A DNA stretch of 64,000 bases. It comes from Neobacillus sp. DY30. Its GTDB lineage: Bacteria > Bacillota > Bacilli > Bacillales > Cytobacillaceae. The stretch spans positions 4,470,001-4,534,000 of the forward strand of contig NZ_CP126093.1 of assembly GCF_030123065.1 (NCBI RefSeq). Direction: 5' to 3'. Of this stretch, positions 8,100 through 16,314 are shown piece after piece. The notes under the pieces were generated by a model, which was given only the letters and a program-made list of their open reading frames with translations, ran no database searches and had not been told where the DNA came from. The stretch's first letter is position 1. The number at the start of each line of letters is the position of its first letter. The translations under genes were made by a program, and so were the position numbers.

Positions 8100-10082
8100 T
8101 TAAGACACCTCTTTGCGTACTCCTGTGTATCGTGGAGTAATATTTTGATATTTTCCGTTCCATACTGCAAATAGCGATCCGATAACAATCATGAAAGATC
8201 CAATCCAAAGCCATGCAATCATTGGGTTAACTTTTACGATAAAGGTTGCTTTCCCATCATTTTCCCAATCACTTAAGACAACATATAAATCTTCTTTTAA
8301 AGATGAGATGAGGCCAACTTCTGATGATGGCTGATCCCAGTTACCGTAAAATACTTTTTCAGGCATAATATTTCCAATTCGTTTGCCATCTTTAAAAACT
8401 ATCATTTCTGCATAAACGATATCATTAATCCCTTCTCGTTTTTGATCAAGGCGCTCGTAGTTAATTCGATAATCCTTCACTTCGATGGAATCTCCTAGAT
8501 TCACAGTCTTCATTGTTTGCACATCATAGTTATGTGAACCAATAATACCCATTGCGATAAAAGCGATCCCAATATGAACAATATACCCCCCATAACGTCG
8601 ACGGTTTTTGGTCATTAAACGATAAAGAGACAGATAAATTTTTTCGTTTGTCATTTTTCTTCTAGCTTTTACTCCGCGGTAAAACTCTAGGAAGTGTGTA
8701 ATAAATAGCAGTACAATAACACCGAATCCAATTACTGCCCACGCTTTTTGTATTCCTAGTACAATCATCAAAGCCATTGCAACAACCGCAAGGATTGCTG
8801 GTATTAAGAAATTTTTCTTTAAATTCTTTAATGATGACCTTTGCCATGCAAGTAATGGACATACAGCCATTACAAACATCATCGATAATAAAATAGGTGC
8901 TTGAACGGTATTAAAGAACGGCATACCTACTGTTACTTTTGTACCTCGTACTGCTTCAGATACTAACGGAAAAACTGTGCCCCAGAATACACCAAAGGCT
9001 GCTCCCACTAACAATAGGTTATTTATTAAGAAACTGCTTTCTTTTGAAATGTATGAATTGAATTCTCCAGCACTGCGTTTTAGGAGGTTATATCGACTCA
9101 TTAACACATATAAGGCACCAATTACTGCTACACCCATGAAAATTAAGAAATATAAACCTAGATTTGAATTGGCAAATGCGTGTACGGATGTAAGGACACC
9201 GCTTCGAACAAGGAACGTTCCGAATAATGTTAAGGCATAAGAAGTGATGATTAGACTTATATTCCAAATCTTCAACATGTTTTTCCGTTCTTGGATCATA
9301 ACCGAGTGCAAGAACGCAGTTGCTGTTAGCCAAGGCATAAAGGAAGCATTTTCTACCGGATCCCAAGCCCAGTAACCGCCCCAGCCCAGCTCTACATATG
9401 CCCATTGCCCGCCGAAAATGTTTCCAAGACTTAGAAATAACCAAGCGATGATTGTCCAGCGTCTGGTCATCTTGATCCAAAAATCGTCCACGTTTTTCAA
9501 TAGAAGTGCCGCCATTGCAAATGCAAATGGGATAGCAAGACCCACATACCCAAGGTAAAGTGTAACTGGATGAATAATCATTCCTGGATTTTGCAGCATT
9601 GGGTTTAAACCATGACCTTCAATAGGTACCTCATCCAATAGGACGAACGGTTTCGCAACAAACCCAAGGATTAAGAAGAAAAATACGATATTTCCTAAAA
9701 GAATAGCGGAAATATACGGAACCATTGGATTCCCTCTCATTTTTCTAGAGAAGGCAACCATTACGGTGTAAAGGACTAAGAAGAATGTCCATAATAACAA
9801 GGAACCGGAATTCCCAGCCCATAAAGCTGTTAGCTTGTAAATAATCGGCAGCTCACTGCTCGTATAATCAGTTACGTATTCATATTGAAATTGAGATGTA
9901 GCAAGCAAGTAGAATAAGGAAAGCATGGCCATTGAGGCACAGACTAAGATTCCAATGATCCCGCCCTTACCACTGTTAATTAATCTTTGGTTTTTCGTGC
10001 TAATCCCCAATGTGATAATGAGGAGTGAATAGATAGCAAGCGCTAAGCCTACATAGATTGTTGCATTAGCAAATAAGTACAT
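8100..10082 (-). CDS. ccmF: Cytochrome c heme lyase subunit CcmF
   Basis: CcmF is the multi-helix membrane ligase that transfers heme from CcmE to the CxxCH motif. The 660-residue product shows the WWD domain ELGWGGYWAWDPVENASFMPW preceded and followed by conserved histidines (GHGLNPMLQNPGMIIHPVTL, HSVMIQE), then a large external loop (KTVNLGDSIEVKDYRINYE) and a last membrane helix. Length is normal. The ATG follows AGAAGGTGA. It lies between ccmE and ccmH as in many System I clusters. Confidence 0.96.
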   Translation of the reverse strand: MYLFANATIYVGLALAIYSLLIITLGISTKNQRLINSGKGGIIGILVCASMAMLSLFYLLATSQFQYEYVTDYTSSELPIIYKLTALWAGNSGSLLLWTFFLVLYTVMVAFSRKMRGNPMVPYISAILLGNIVFFFLILGFVAKPFVLLDEVPIEGHGLNPMLQNPGMIIHPVTLYLGYVGLAIPFAFAMAALLLKNVDDFWIKMTRRWTIIAWLFLSLGNIFGGQWAYVELGWGGYWAWDPVENASFMPWLTATAFLHSVMIQERKNMLKIWNISLIITSYALTLFGTFLVRSGVLTSVHAFANSNLGLYFLIFMGVAVIGALYVLMSRYNLLKRSAGEFNSYISKESSFLINNLLLVGAAFGVFWGTVFPLVSEAVRGTKVTVGMPFFNTVQAPILLSMMFVMAVCPLLAWQRSSLKNLKKNFLIPAILAVVAMALMIVLGIQKAWAVIGFGVIVLLFITHFLEFYRGVKARRKMTNEKIYLSLYRLMTKNRRRYGGYIVHIGIAFIAMGIIGSHNYDVQTMKTVNLGDSIEVKDYRINYERLDQKREGINDIVYAEMIVFKDGKRIGNIMPEKVFYGNWDQPSSEVGLISSLKEDLYVVLSDWENDGKATFIVKVNPMIAWLWIGSFMIVIGSLFAVWNGKYQNITPRYTGVRKEVS

Positions 10083-10094
10083 ATCGTCACCTTC

Positions 10095-10562
10095 TTATTG
10101 TTTTGCCTCATCGGTTTCTGTTGGTGGCTGATCTAATAATTTTTTATGTGCTTCAGGATCATAGTTTTCAATATCTTCACCCTCGTATTTAGAAGGACAT
10201 CTTGTTTTTACCGTTTCTGCAACAAATGTATCTTTCTTGGTTGGTGAACCCTGTAAAATAACAATTACACCTTCTGAGAAGTTATCAGGTCTTGTGCCAT
10301 TATGAATGACATGCATTAAATTACCTTCGTTATCCTTTAAATCAAACTTTAATTCAATTTTATCTGGGTTCCATTTAATAGATTCCTCGATTAGCAGGCC
10401 TTCAACAGTTACAAAATCATCTTTATGCTTTTCCTGGTTTGCCAAAAGTTCTTTCATGGTTAATTCAATTCCGCTGGATCCAGGTGTAGCTGCCATAAGC
10501 AAGAAAACAATTGCCCCCGCAATTATGAAACCACCTAACATAACAATCGTGTTCTTTTTCAT
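10095..10562 (-). CDS. ccmE: Heme chaperone CcmE with Cys heme-binding motif
   Basis: An N-terminal membrane anchor (about residues 8-27) precedes an OB-fold domain (VTVEGLLIEESIKWNPDKIELKFDL, VIHNGTRPDNF, VIVILQGS). CcmE carries heme covalently to the CcmF ligase. The heme attachment motif of proteobacteria is HxxxY; here it is CPSKY, that is CxxxY, the mark of the System I* type known from Desulfovibrio and archaea. The ATG at 10562 is 6 nt after GGGGTG. The tail after the motif is acidic and flexible, as usual. Confidence 0.93.
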   Translation of the reverse strand: MKKNTIVMLGGFIIAGAIVFLLMAATPGSSGIELTMKELLANQEKHKDDFVTVEGLLIEESIKWNPDKIELKFDLKDNEGNLMHVIHNGTRPDNFSEGVIVILQGSPTKKDTFVAETVKTRCPSKYEGEDIENYDPEAHKKLLDQPPTETDEAKQ

Positions 10563-10575
10563 CCCATTCACCCCA

Positions 10576-11649
10576 TTAAATTAATTTTTTCATTTCCTCA
10601 TCGTACGTTTCTTGGTCAATCTTTCCAGTTAAAAGCTTTTTACGTAATTCCTTCTTCTCATCAACGCTTATTGATTTATTTTCTTTTTTGACATGTTGCT
10701 TTTTAGGGTGACTGTTTACAGTTTTAGAACTTGAAGCTTTAGGTGCAGACTGTGATCTTCCCTTTAGTCCTAAGTAAACAAACACACCAGCAATGATGAT
10801 TGCGATACCAATTACGCTGGCACCGCCAATACCAATTAGTGGTCGATTGCCTTCTGATCCGCCTGATCCGCCTGAGCTATTTGATCCCCCGGTAATTTGG
10901 TCTGTTGCAGTTCCATTAACACCTGCATGGTTTTCGTCATTAGGAGGTTGTTTCTCATTAATTGCTTCTAAAGTTGATTTGAAACCATCTTTTTGATAGG
11001 CAAAAGAATATGTATAGCTTTCTCCTGCTTTCACATCTTTGTATTGATAGTAGAACAACTCTTCACCATACTCACTCTTTGTATTGTTTGGAGCCTTTGG
11101 CTCTAGTGTGATTTTTTTGGCTTCCATTGGGGCATAGAAAATGACGTCCAATGTACCAATTTCAGCAGGGTTACGATATTCAAAAGTAAAGCTTCTATTA
11201 TCCTTTACTTCTACTGAGCTGGTATAGTACTCGACTACGAATCTATATGAATCACCATTCTTGATTGGCTTGGAAGGTTTCCATGACATCGTTCCCTTAT
11301 CCTTATCCACATCAAATGGACGTTGAACTTCTGGCTTATTGTCCTCAGGGAATTCTGCAACTAAATAAGCTTGGAATCCTTTTTCATTTGCAGGCACTGC
11401 AATTTCAATTTTTCCATCAAAATCCTGCCCGCTTTTGTTTGTAAATGTGCCGTATTGTCCTATAAGTAAAGATGGTGTGTCTTTCGGCCAGTTCTCAGGG
11501 TAGTCAAACTCAGGCATAACCTGGATTTGCATTTCCGTATACGGGAATTTTTCTGGTTGAAAGGTAGTCTCGGCATATGCATTTGGAACGATAAAACTTA
11601 CTAAAAATGACGTGATAATAAATAAAGCCATCAATTTTTCTTTAAACAT
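10576..11649 (-). CDS. Unfamiliar exported membrane protein, first ccm operon gene
   Basis: I do not recognise this family. The 357-residue product has a signal peptide ending near AYAE, an exported domain of roughly 200 residues with aromatic and proline-rich strands (PEFDYPENWPKDTPSLL), a Ser/Gly linker, a membrane helix (IGGASVIGIAIIIAGVFVYLGL) and a basic cytoplasmic tail. The tail ends in ELRKKLLTGKIDQETYDEEM, a short-helix (SHOCT-like) motif. The architecture parallels the protein encoded downstream in the same operon at 6213-7208. The ATG follows AAGGAGGA by 6 nt. Confidence 0.72.
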   Translation of the reverse strand: MFKEKLMALFIITSFLVSFIVPNAYAETTFQPEKFPYTEMQIQVMPEFDYPENWPKDTPSLLIGQYGTFTNKSGQDFDGKIEIAVPANEKGFQAYLVAEFPEDNKPEVQRPFDVDKDKGTMSWKPSKPIKNGDSYRFVVEYYTSSVEVKDNRSFTFEYRNPAEIGTLDVIFYAPMEAKKITLEPKAPNNTKSEYGEELFYYQYKDVKAGESYTYSFAYQKDGFKSTLEAINEKQPPNDENHAGVNGTATDQITGGSNSSGGSGGSEGNRPLIGIGGASVIGIAIIIAGVFVYLGLKGRSQSAPKASSSKTVNSHPKKQHVKKENKSISVDEKKELRKKLLTGKIDQETYDEEMKKLI

Positions 11650-11960
11650 ATTGATCCTCCTTGGACTGCTATAAAAAAACTATTTTCACTATAGCCCTCT
11701 TTGAAATAAATATAATATTAATCATCTATGTAGAGTTGATTCACTTTTGAACATTTTGTAAAAGGAGAGTAAACGTTGCCTTTTCGTCAATAAATCACCA
11801 CACAATGTTCACATTTACCTATCTACCATTGATGCCTCCCTGTTTTTTTATATCCCAACTAGCACTATATACCCTTACCTATTTACCCGGATGGCATGAA
11901 CATGAACATTTTGTTAATTTAGATCCATTAGGGTATTTTTGAGCTGGATTTCAAAAAAAA
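11650..11960. other. Leader and promoter region of the ccm operon
   Basis: About 310 AT-rich bases without a gene separate the ccm operon from the diheme cytochrome gene. AT-rich sequence on the minus strand near 11700-11720 (TATTATATTTA) is a possible -10 region, but no convincing -35 partner or FNR-type palindrome was found. The repeated GAACATTTTGT words (near 11748 and 11904) may be regulatory; nothing more can be supported. Confidence 0.35.
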
Positions 11961-11993
11961 GAACCTTGAGACCATTCGCTGGTTTCAAGGTTC
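11961..11993 (-). terminator. Terminator of the diheme cytochrome operon
   Basis: GAACCTTGAGACCA pairs with TGGTTTCAAGGTTC across a 5-nt loop, and eight T follow on the minus strand. The stem overlaps the last codons of the cytochrome gene. It separates that transcript from the ccm operon. Confidence 0.9.
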
Positions 11994-12668
11994 AAGATAA
12001 TTATTTTGAATTTTTTCAGGTTGTTTAATGGTTCGGATATAACTAACAATATCAGTTATTTCATCTTCAGTAAGCTGTCTTACTCCGTCAAGACCTTTTA
12101 GTGATGGAGCCATCCTTGTACCCTCACGTCCATAAGCAGTAGCAATCCAAATCTGCTTGTCTGCGGTGTATTTCAAGTACTGTGGATTTGATAGGGCTGT
12201 CCCCATTTTTAATTTCCCTGCACCAGCTTCACCATGACAGTTAATACAATATACATTATATAGTTTCTCGCCGTTAACAACATCACCGGCAATTGTCTGT
12301 GGAACATCAAACTCAATCTCCTCAGACTGCCAATTCCTTATAAAGGCAACAACATTATTTAAATCCTCATTAGACATTCTCTTTTCGTAGCTAGGCATGC
12401 CAGTTCCTTCTCTGCCATATTTAACACTATTGAATATATCTTTATTACTTACAGAATTTAAATAGTTTTGATTATTTATTGCTGTACCGGCATTTTTTCC
12501 TTCCCCTTTGCCAGTTTCACCATGACAAATCAGGCACTGCTTGTTATAGATCTTTTCACCGGCAGCAATTGATTCCTTATTTTCATCGTTAAAAATATCA
12601 CTATTTACAATACAGATAAGAATCCCAATAATGATTATCGTGTAAAGGCCATATAATAGTTTTTTCAT
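11985..12668 (-). CDS. Membrane-anchored diheme cytochrome c
   Basis: An N-terminal uncleaved helix (about residues 6-23) is followed by two class I cytochrome c domains with heme motifs CLICH and CINCH, and distal methionine candidates in the related stretches GREGTGMPSYE and GREGTRMAPSL. Each domain ends with the usual C-terminal helix (NNVVAFIRN, TDIVSYIRT). It would carry electrons on the outer face of the membrane, and it needs the neighbouring Ccm system for heme attachment. Its ribosome site AAGGG overlaps the stop codon of the preceding PCYCGC gene, so the two are probably translationally coupled. Confidence 0.92.
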   Translation of the reverse strand: MKKLLYGLYTIIIIGILICIVNSDIFNDENKESIAAGEKIYNKQCLICHGETGKGEGKNAGTAINNQNYLNSVSNKDIFNSVKYGREGTGMPSYEKRMSNEDLNNVVAFIRNWQSEEIEFDVPQTIAGDVVNGEKLYNVYCINCHGEAGAGKLKMGTALSNPQYLKYTADKQIWIATAYGREGTRMAPSLKGLDGVRQLTEDEITDIVSYIRTIKQPEKIQNNYLEP

Positions 12669-12678
12669 TGGTTATCCC

Positions 12679-13128
12679 TTACTTAGGTTCTGGTGTCGGA
12701 GTTGGCTCCCCAAAATCTTGATATTTGGTAGTAATTAAGTCATATATTTTCTTAGGGCTTTTACCGTCAAGATGCATCTCTACCGCCTCCCGGGCGATAT
12801 CTATACAGACGTCTCAGGATATACTCATTGAATCCCAGCCGGTAACGGCCTTATCATCTCCAAATGAATCAATATAACAATCCAAATTACTTTCATGTCC
12901 ATCTTGTGCATAACAGCCGCAATAGCAAGGTACACCTGCTACAACCTCTGGATAGTTTGATACCATTGCATATGTTTCTTGAATTAAATCAGAAGAATTT
13001 AAAACATAATCTGGCAGTGGCAGATGTTTTTTATCTAAAGTTACATTTATCTCTTTAGAACTGCCGCAGGCTGCAACTAATAGACCGATAGCAGTACAGA
13101 GAAACAAGAGAGATAGAATTTTTTTCAT
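12679..13128 (-). CDS. PCYCGC-motif lipoprotein, candidate selenoprotein with in-frame UGA
   Basis: The N-terminus has a lipobox (LVAACGSS), so the protein is anchored outside the membrane. The family motif is present as VPCYCGCYAQDGHESNLDCY. After WDSMSIS the frame meets TGA at 12814-12816 and then stays open for 44 codons that still look like the family: DVCIDIAREAVEMHLDGKSP and a PTPTPEPK tail. In relatives I recall, this place reads CGVCLDIA, so the UGA replaces a conserved Cys and makes U-x-x-C. With UGA read as selenocysteine the product has 149 residues; otherwise it stops after 104. The next gene's ribosome site overlaps the distal TAA. Function of the family is unknown; a thiol or metal role is inferred. 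A plain nonsense mutation is the alternative. Confidence 0.72.
12781..12799 (-). promoter_or_regulatory. Candidate bacterial SECIS hairpin
   Basis: Starting 14 nt after the in-frame UGA, UAUCGCC pairs with GGCGGUA (7 bp with one G-U) around the loop CGGGA. The loop begins 22 nt after the UGA and has G at its second position, which agrees with the published bSECIS pattern as I know it. The codons here (GCC CGG GAG GCG) are strikingly GC-rich for this genome. Confidence 0.55.
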
Positions 13129-13271
13129 TTCTGTGTCACCCCTTTTGTTTATATGTTGTAATTCTACTTTATATTAACAAAAACTAATCATATGAATTGA
13201 AAGTAAATATTACTATTTAGTGAAGTTTTCGCAATAGGGAAAGAAAAAACTTTTTTTCATGTTTATAAAAA

Positions 13272-13304
13272 AAACTAAGACCGTAAAAAAACCGGTCTTA
13301 GTTT
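13272..13304 (-). terminator. Terminator of efp
   Basis: AAACTAAGACCG pairs with CGGTCTTAGTTT, followed on the minus strand by a run of T. It closes the papA-efp operon just upstream of the PCYCGC gene. Confidence 0.88.
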
Positions 13305-13314
13305 AATGAGTTAA

Positions 13315-13872
13315 TTATGCACGAGAAACATAGGAAGCTTCTGTAGTATTAATAATTAATTTATCTCCTTGGTTAACGAAGAATGGCACTTGAACATTAA
13401 GCCCAGTTTCAAGAGTAGCTGACTTAGTGCCGCCTGATGAAGTATCACCTTTAATTCCTGGCTCTGTTTCAGCAACTTCTAGGACAACAGTGTTTGGCAG
13501 TTCCACACCAAGTGTTTCATGTCCGAACATCATGATATGAACTTCCATGTTTTCTTTTAAGAACTTTAATTCATATTCAATATTGCTTGCAGGAAGCTCT
13601 ACTTGTTCATAAGATTCCATATCCATGAACACATGCTGATCACCGCTGGCATATAGATATTGCATTTTACGGTTATCTATTTGCGCTTTTTCAACTTTTT
13701 CACCTGCACGGAATGTTTTCTCCTGGATTGCTCCATTACGAAGGTTACGAAGCTTTGAACGAACAAATGCTGCGCCTTTCCCTGGTTTTACGTGCTGGAA
13801 ATCAAGAACGCGCCAAAGCCCGCCGTCCACTTCAATTGTTAGACCTGTTTTAAAATCATTAACAGAAATCAT
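13315..13872 (-). CDS. efp: Elongation factor P
   Basis: EF-P enters stalled ribosomes and helps form peptide bonds at consecutive prolines. The 185-residue product shows the N-terminal KOW-like domain ([21 protein letters not shown]) with the loop Lys at position 32 in [13 protein letters not shown], which is the modified residue in B. subtilis, then two OB domains ending [21 protein letters not shown]. It lies 20 nt after papA, the arrangement normal for Bacillus. Confidence 0.98.
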   Translation of the reverse strand: MISVNDFKTGLTIEVDGGLWRVLDFQHVKPGKGAAFVRSKLRNLRNGAIQEKTFRAGEKVEKAQIDNRKMQYLYASGDQHVFMDMESYEQVELPASNIEYELKFLKENMEVHIMMFGHETLGVELPNTVVLEVAETEPGIKGDTSSGGTKSATLETGLNVQVPFFVNQGDKLIINTTEASYVSRA

Positions 13873-13892
13873 GTTTTATCCTCCTATGTCGA

Positions 13893-14954
13893 TTACAAAA
13901 TAATAAGTTCTTTTGTAGAATGAGTAAAAGCTTCGTTGTGGTCCTTCGTAATGAGAGTATCATCTTCAATTCGAACCCCGCCAAGTCCTGGCAGGTAGAT
14001 ACCTGGTTCAACCGTTACAATCATGCCCGGTTCAAGAACAAGATCGGAACGGAAAGAAAGAGCCGGACCTTCATGGACCTCAAGTCCTATACCGTGACCG
14101 GTGGAATGCCCAAAATAATCTCCATAACCTTTTTCTGTTATGTAATCTCTTGTTAGTGCATCTGCTTCTTTTCCTGTGATCCCAGGCTTAATACCAGCCA
14201 TTCCCCTCAATTGGGCTTCTAGAACGATGTCATATATTTCCTTAAGCTTTGCCTCAGGTTCACCTACTGCCACTGTTCTAGTGATATCTGATACATAGCC
14301 GTCATAATAAGCACCAAAGTCTAAGGTTACAAAATCTCCTTTTTCAATCACCTTATCACTTGCAACTCCATGTGGGAGCGCAGAGCGATACCCAGAGGCA
14401 ACAATAATATCAAAGGAAGAAGAAGTTGCGCCTGCCTTTCTCATAAAGAACTCTAATTCATTGGATACTTCAAGCTCCGTTTTTCCTGGTTGAATAAAAT
14501 CCAATATATGCTTAAACGCAGCATCGGCAATATCTGCAGCTACCTTTAATATCTTAATCTCTGCTTCTGTCTTAATCAAGCGTAATTTTTCTATAACGCC
14601 TGAAACAGGAACAAGTTCTGCTTCGAGTTCTTTTTCATAAGCTTTATAAGTGGAAAATGTTAAATGATCTTCTTCAAAACCAAGTTTCTTTATACCCAGG
14701 TTTTTTGCTTGTTTCGCTACTTCTTCCACAAGAGTTCCTGCCATCTTGACAACTTCATACCCTTGACATTGGTTTGATGCTTGTTCAACATAGCGGAAGT
14801 CAGTAATAAATTGTGCTTTAGAATCACTAATGAGCACAACTCCCGCCGAACCAGTAAAGTTCGTCATATAGCGGCGGTTAAATTGACTTGTTATTAAAAA
14901 ACCATCAATGCCAAGTGTAGAAAAACTTGCCCTTAATTTATCTATCCTTTCCAT
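13893..14954 (-). CDS. papA: Xaa-Pro aminopeptidase, M24 family
   Basis: The product cleaves N-terminal residues preceding proline. An N-terminal creatinase-like domain (about residues 1-130) precedes the pita-bread catalytic domain with metal ligands in DFGAYYDGYVSDITRT, GHSTGHGIGLEVHE, VTVEPGIY and VRIEDD. The start is the ATG at 14954, matching the short N-terminus of B. subtilis YqhT; an in-frame ATG six codons upstream has no ribosome site. It is cotranscribed with efp. Confidence 0.95.
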   Translation of the reverse strand: MERIDKLRASFSTLGIDGFLITSQFNRRYMTNFTGSAGVVLISDSKAQFITDFRYVEQASNQCQGYEVVKMAGTLVEEVAKQAKNLGIKKLGFEEDHLTFSTYKAYEKELEAELVPVSGVIEKLRLIKTEAEIKILKVAADIADAAFKHILDFIQPGKTELEVSNELEFFMRKAGATSSSFDIIVASGYRSALPHGVASDKVIEKGDFVTLDFGAYYDGYVSDITRTVAVGEPEAKLKEIYDIVLEAQLRGMAGIKPGITGKEADALTRDYITEKGYGDYFGHSTGHGIGLEVHEGPALSFRSDLVLEPGMIVTVEPGIYLPGLGGVRIEDDTLITKDHNEAFTHSTKELIIL

Positions 14955-15060
14955 CTTCTCCCACTCTCCCATATGTAATTATCTAACAAAAAATAAATTA
15001 TCTTTTGAAATTATCAAAAATTATTTTATCACAACTCTGACTATAAAGACTAATATGGGA

Positions 15061-15558
15061 TTATGAAGCGGTCTCATTTTCTTCGGTATGATTGATTTCA
15101 TACTCATAGTTGATGGAATAGCCTATAAATAATCCATAAACCAAATATAAACAAATTGTTGTAATAACCGTATCACGACTTAAGTCTAGAAATGGCTTTA
15201 TCCCTGGGAAAATCGGATTTAACACCAAGTACACTAGTAAAAAGAGTACAATCCCAAATCCTAAACCCAACCAAATTCCATTAAACCTTTTTAGTGTCAG
15301 GGAATAAAGAAAAGCAGCAGCAACAGAAAGAATCCCAAGTAAAATGATCGAAATAACCGTCCCAAGCCATTCATTTTTCCAGTTTCCCAATGCCCAAGGT
15401 CCTAAGATCACATTTGGTCTAATTTCTGTGAAATTAAAGTAGTATGCTAAAAAACCCATTGTCCCCCAAAATAGGCCTCCAAATAATCCCGTCCAGAAAA
15501 CTACGGCTGTAAAAGACATTGGTTTTGGATAATTTGATTTCTTTGACCCATTAGCCAT
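15061..15558 (-). CDS. yqhR: Conserved membrane protein YqhR
   Basis: The 165-residue product has four predicted membrane helices and the YqhR feature VVFWTGLFGGLFWGTMGFLAYYFNFTEI with an aromatic-rich loop (ILGPWALGNWKNEWLG). Its function is unknown. It sits upstream of papA as in B. subtilis, except that aroQ, which lies between them in B. subtilis, is missing here. Confidence 0.88.
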   Translation of the reverse strand: MANGSKKSNYPKPMSFTAVVFWTGLFGGLFWGTMGFLAYYFNFTEIRPNVILGPWALGNWKNEWLGTVISIILLGILSVAAAFLYSLTLKRFNGIWLGLGFGIVLFLLVYLVLNPIFPGIKPFLDLSRDTVITTICLYLVYGLFIGYSINYEYEINHTEENETAS

Positions 15559-15906
15559 AATAATCTACCCCCTTAAAAACTTTATTTTACTTCAAAATTT
15601 AATCCATAAGAATTCCACCATATTATGCCCATTCATTGCCATTCACTTGCATAGAATTAACTTTTTAATTGGAAATATTATGTCATCCTAGAGGTTTTTT
15701 CATGGTTGAAGTAGAATAAAATTAAGTACATATTAATTTTCCAAAGTAAGCTAAAAAGTTTCTCCATATCTCCTGTCTTAATCATAAAGAACAAACGGAG
15801 AGTGATGATATAATTGCTTAAAATAGAAGAAATGTCTAAAACCTTATTAATTATGTGTTTAAAAAATTAAAAAAATGCTTATGATGCTCTTAGGGAGGTG
15901 GCTTTC
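15559..15906. other. Divergent intergenic region between yqhR and yqhP
   Basis: About 350 bases that are very AT-rich and hold no gene. The promoters of both flanking genes must lie here. TATAATTGCTTA near 15808 may be a -10 element for the plus strand, but no strong -35 partner was seen. Confidence 0.3.
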
Positions 15907-16287
15907 TTGAAAAATCGGATTTCCGTTCCTTTGGTTGGCAGTGTAATTGTTTTGGGAATAATTGGCATTATAGGGGCTTTTGCAAACGATCCTATCGGTT
16001 TTCTTAAGAATATCGTGGTGTTCGCATTGGTCGGTTTAGCCATTTATTTTGTTTTTAGATTAATTCGTAGATCAAATCCTAGGAATAAAGAACAGCAGGC
16101 CTTTATTAAAGCGGCTAAGAAGTCCAAAAAACGATTACAAGCTAAAGGTGGAGAACAATCAATAAAAAGTACATCCTTTGGTCCACTTACTTCATTGAAG
16201 AAAAGCAAAACAAAAAAGAAATCCCCTGTTCACTTAACAGTCATCGATGGCAAAAAAGGCAAAAAGAAAAATCGAGCGTCATTATAA
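15907..16287 (+). CDS. yqhP: SA1362-family membrane protein YqhP
   Basis: A 126-residue protein with two predicted membrane helices (about residues 7-25 and 35-53) and a long basic tail rich in Lys and Ser. This matches the SA1362/YqhP family of unknown function. The TTG start is placed 6 nt after AGGGAGGTGG; the GTG at 15898 lies within that ribosome site. It ends in a terminator and is convergent with yqhO. Confidence 0.8.
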   Translation: MKNRISVPLVGSVIVLGIIGIIGAFANDPIGFLKNIVVFALVGLAIYFVFRLIRRSNPRNKEQQAFIKAAKKSKKRLQAKGGEQSIKSTSFGPLTSLKKSKTKKKSPVHLTVIDGKKGKKKNRASL

Positions 16288-16295
16288 ACGCTCGA
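16272..16295. terminator. Terminator between yqhP and yqhO
   Basis: TCGAGCGT pairs with ACGCTCGA, with T-runs on the plus side and A-rich DNA before it. It overlaps the last yqhP codons and can serve both converging genes. Confidence 0.85.
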
Positions 16296-16314
16296 CTTTT
16301 TTATTTGCTTCCAT

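Noticed and set aside
11740-11915. FNR-type site before the ccm operon
   Set aside because: The GAACATTTTGT words are not palindromic in the FNR pattern, and placement relative to a promoter is unclear.
12814-13128. The PCYCGC gene as a simple truncated lipoprotein of 104 residues
   Set aside because: The family sequence continues in frame beyond the UGA, including the second Cys, to a stop coupled with the next gene.
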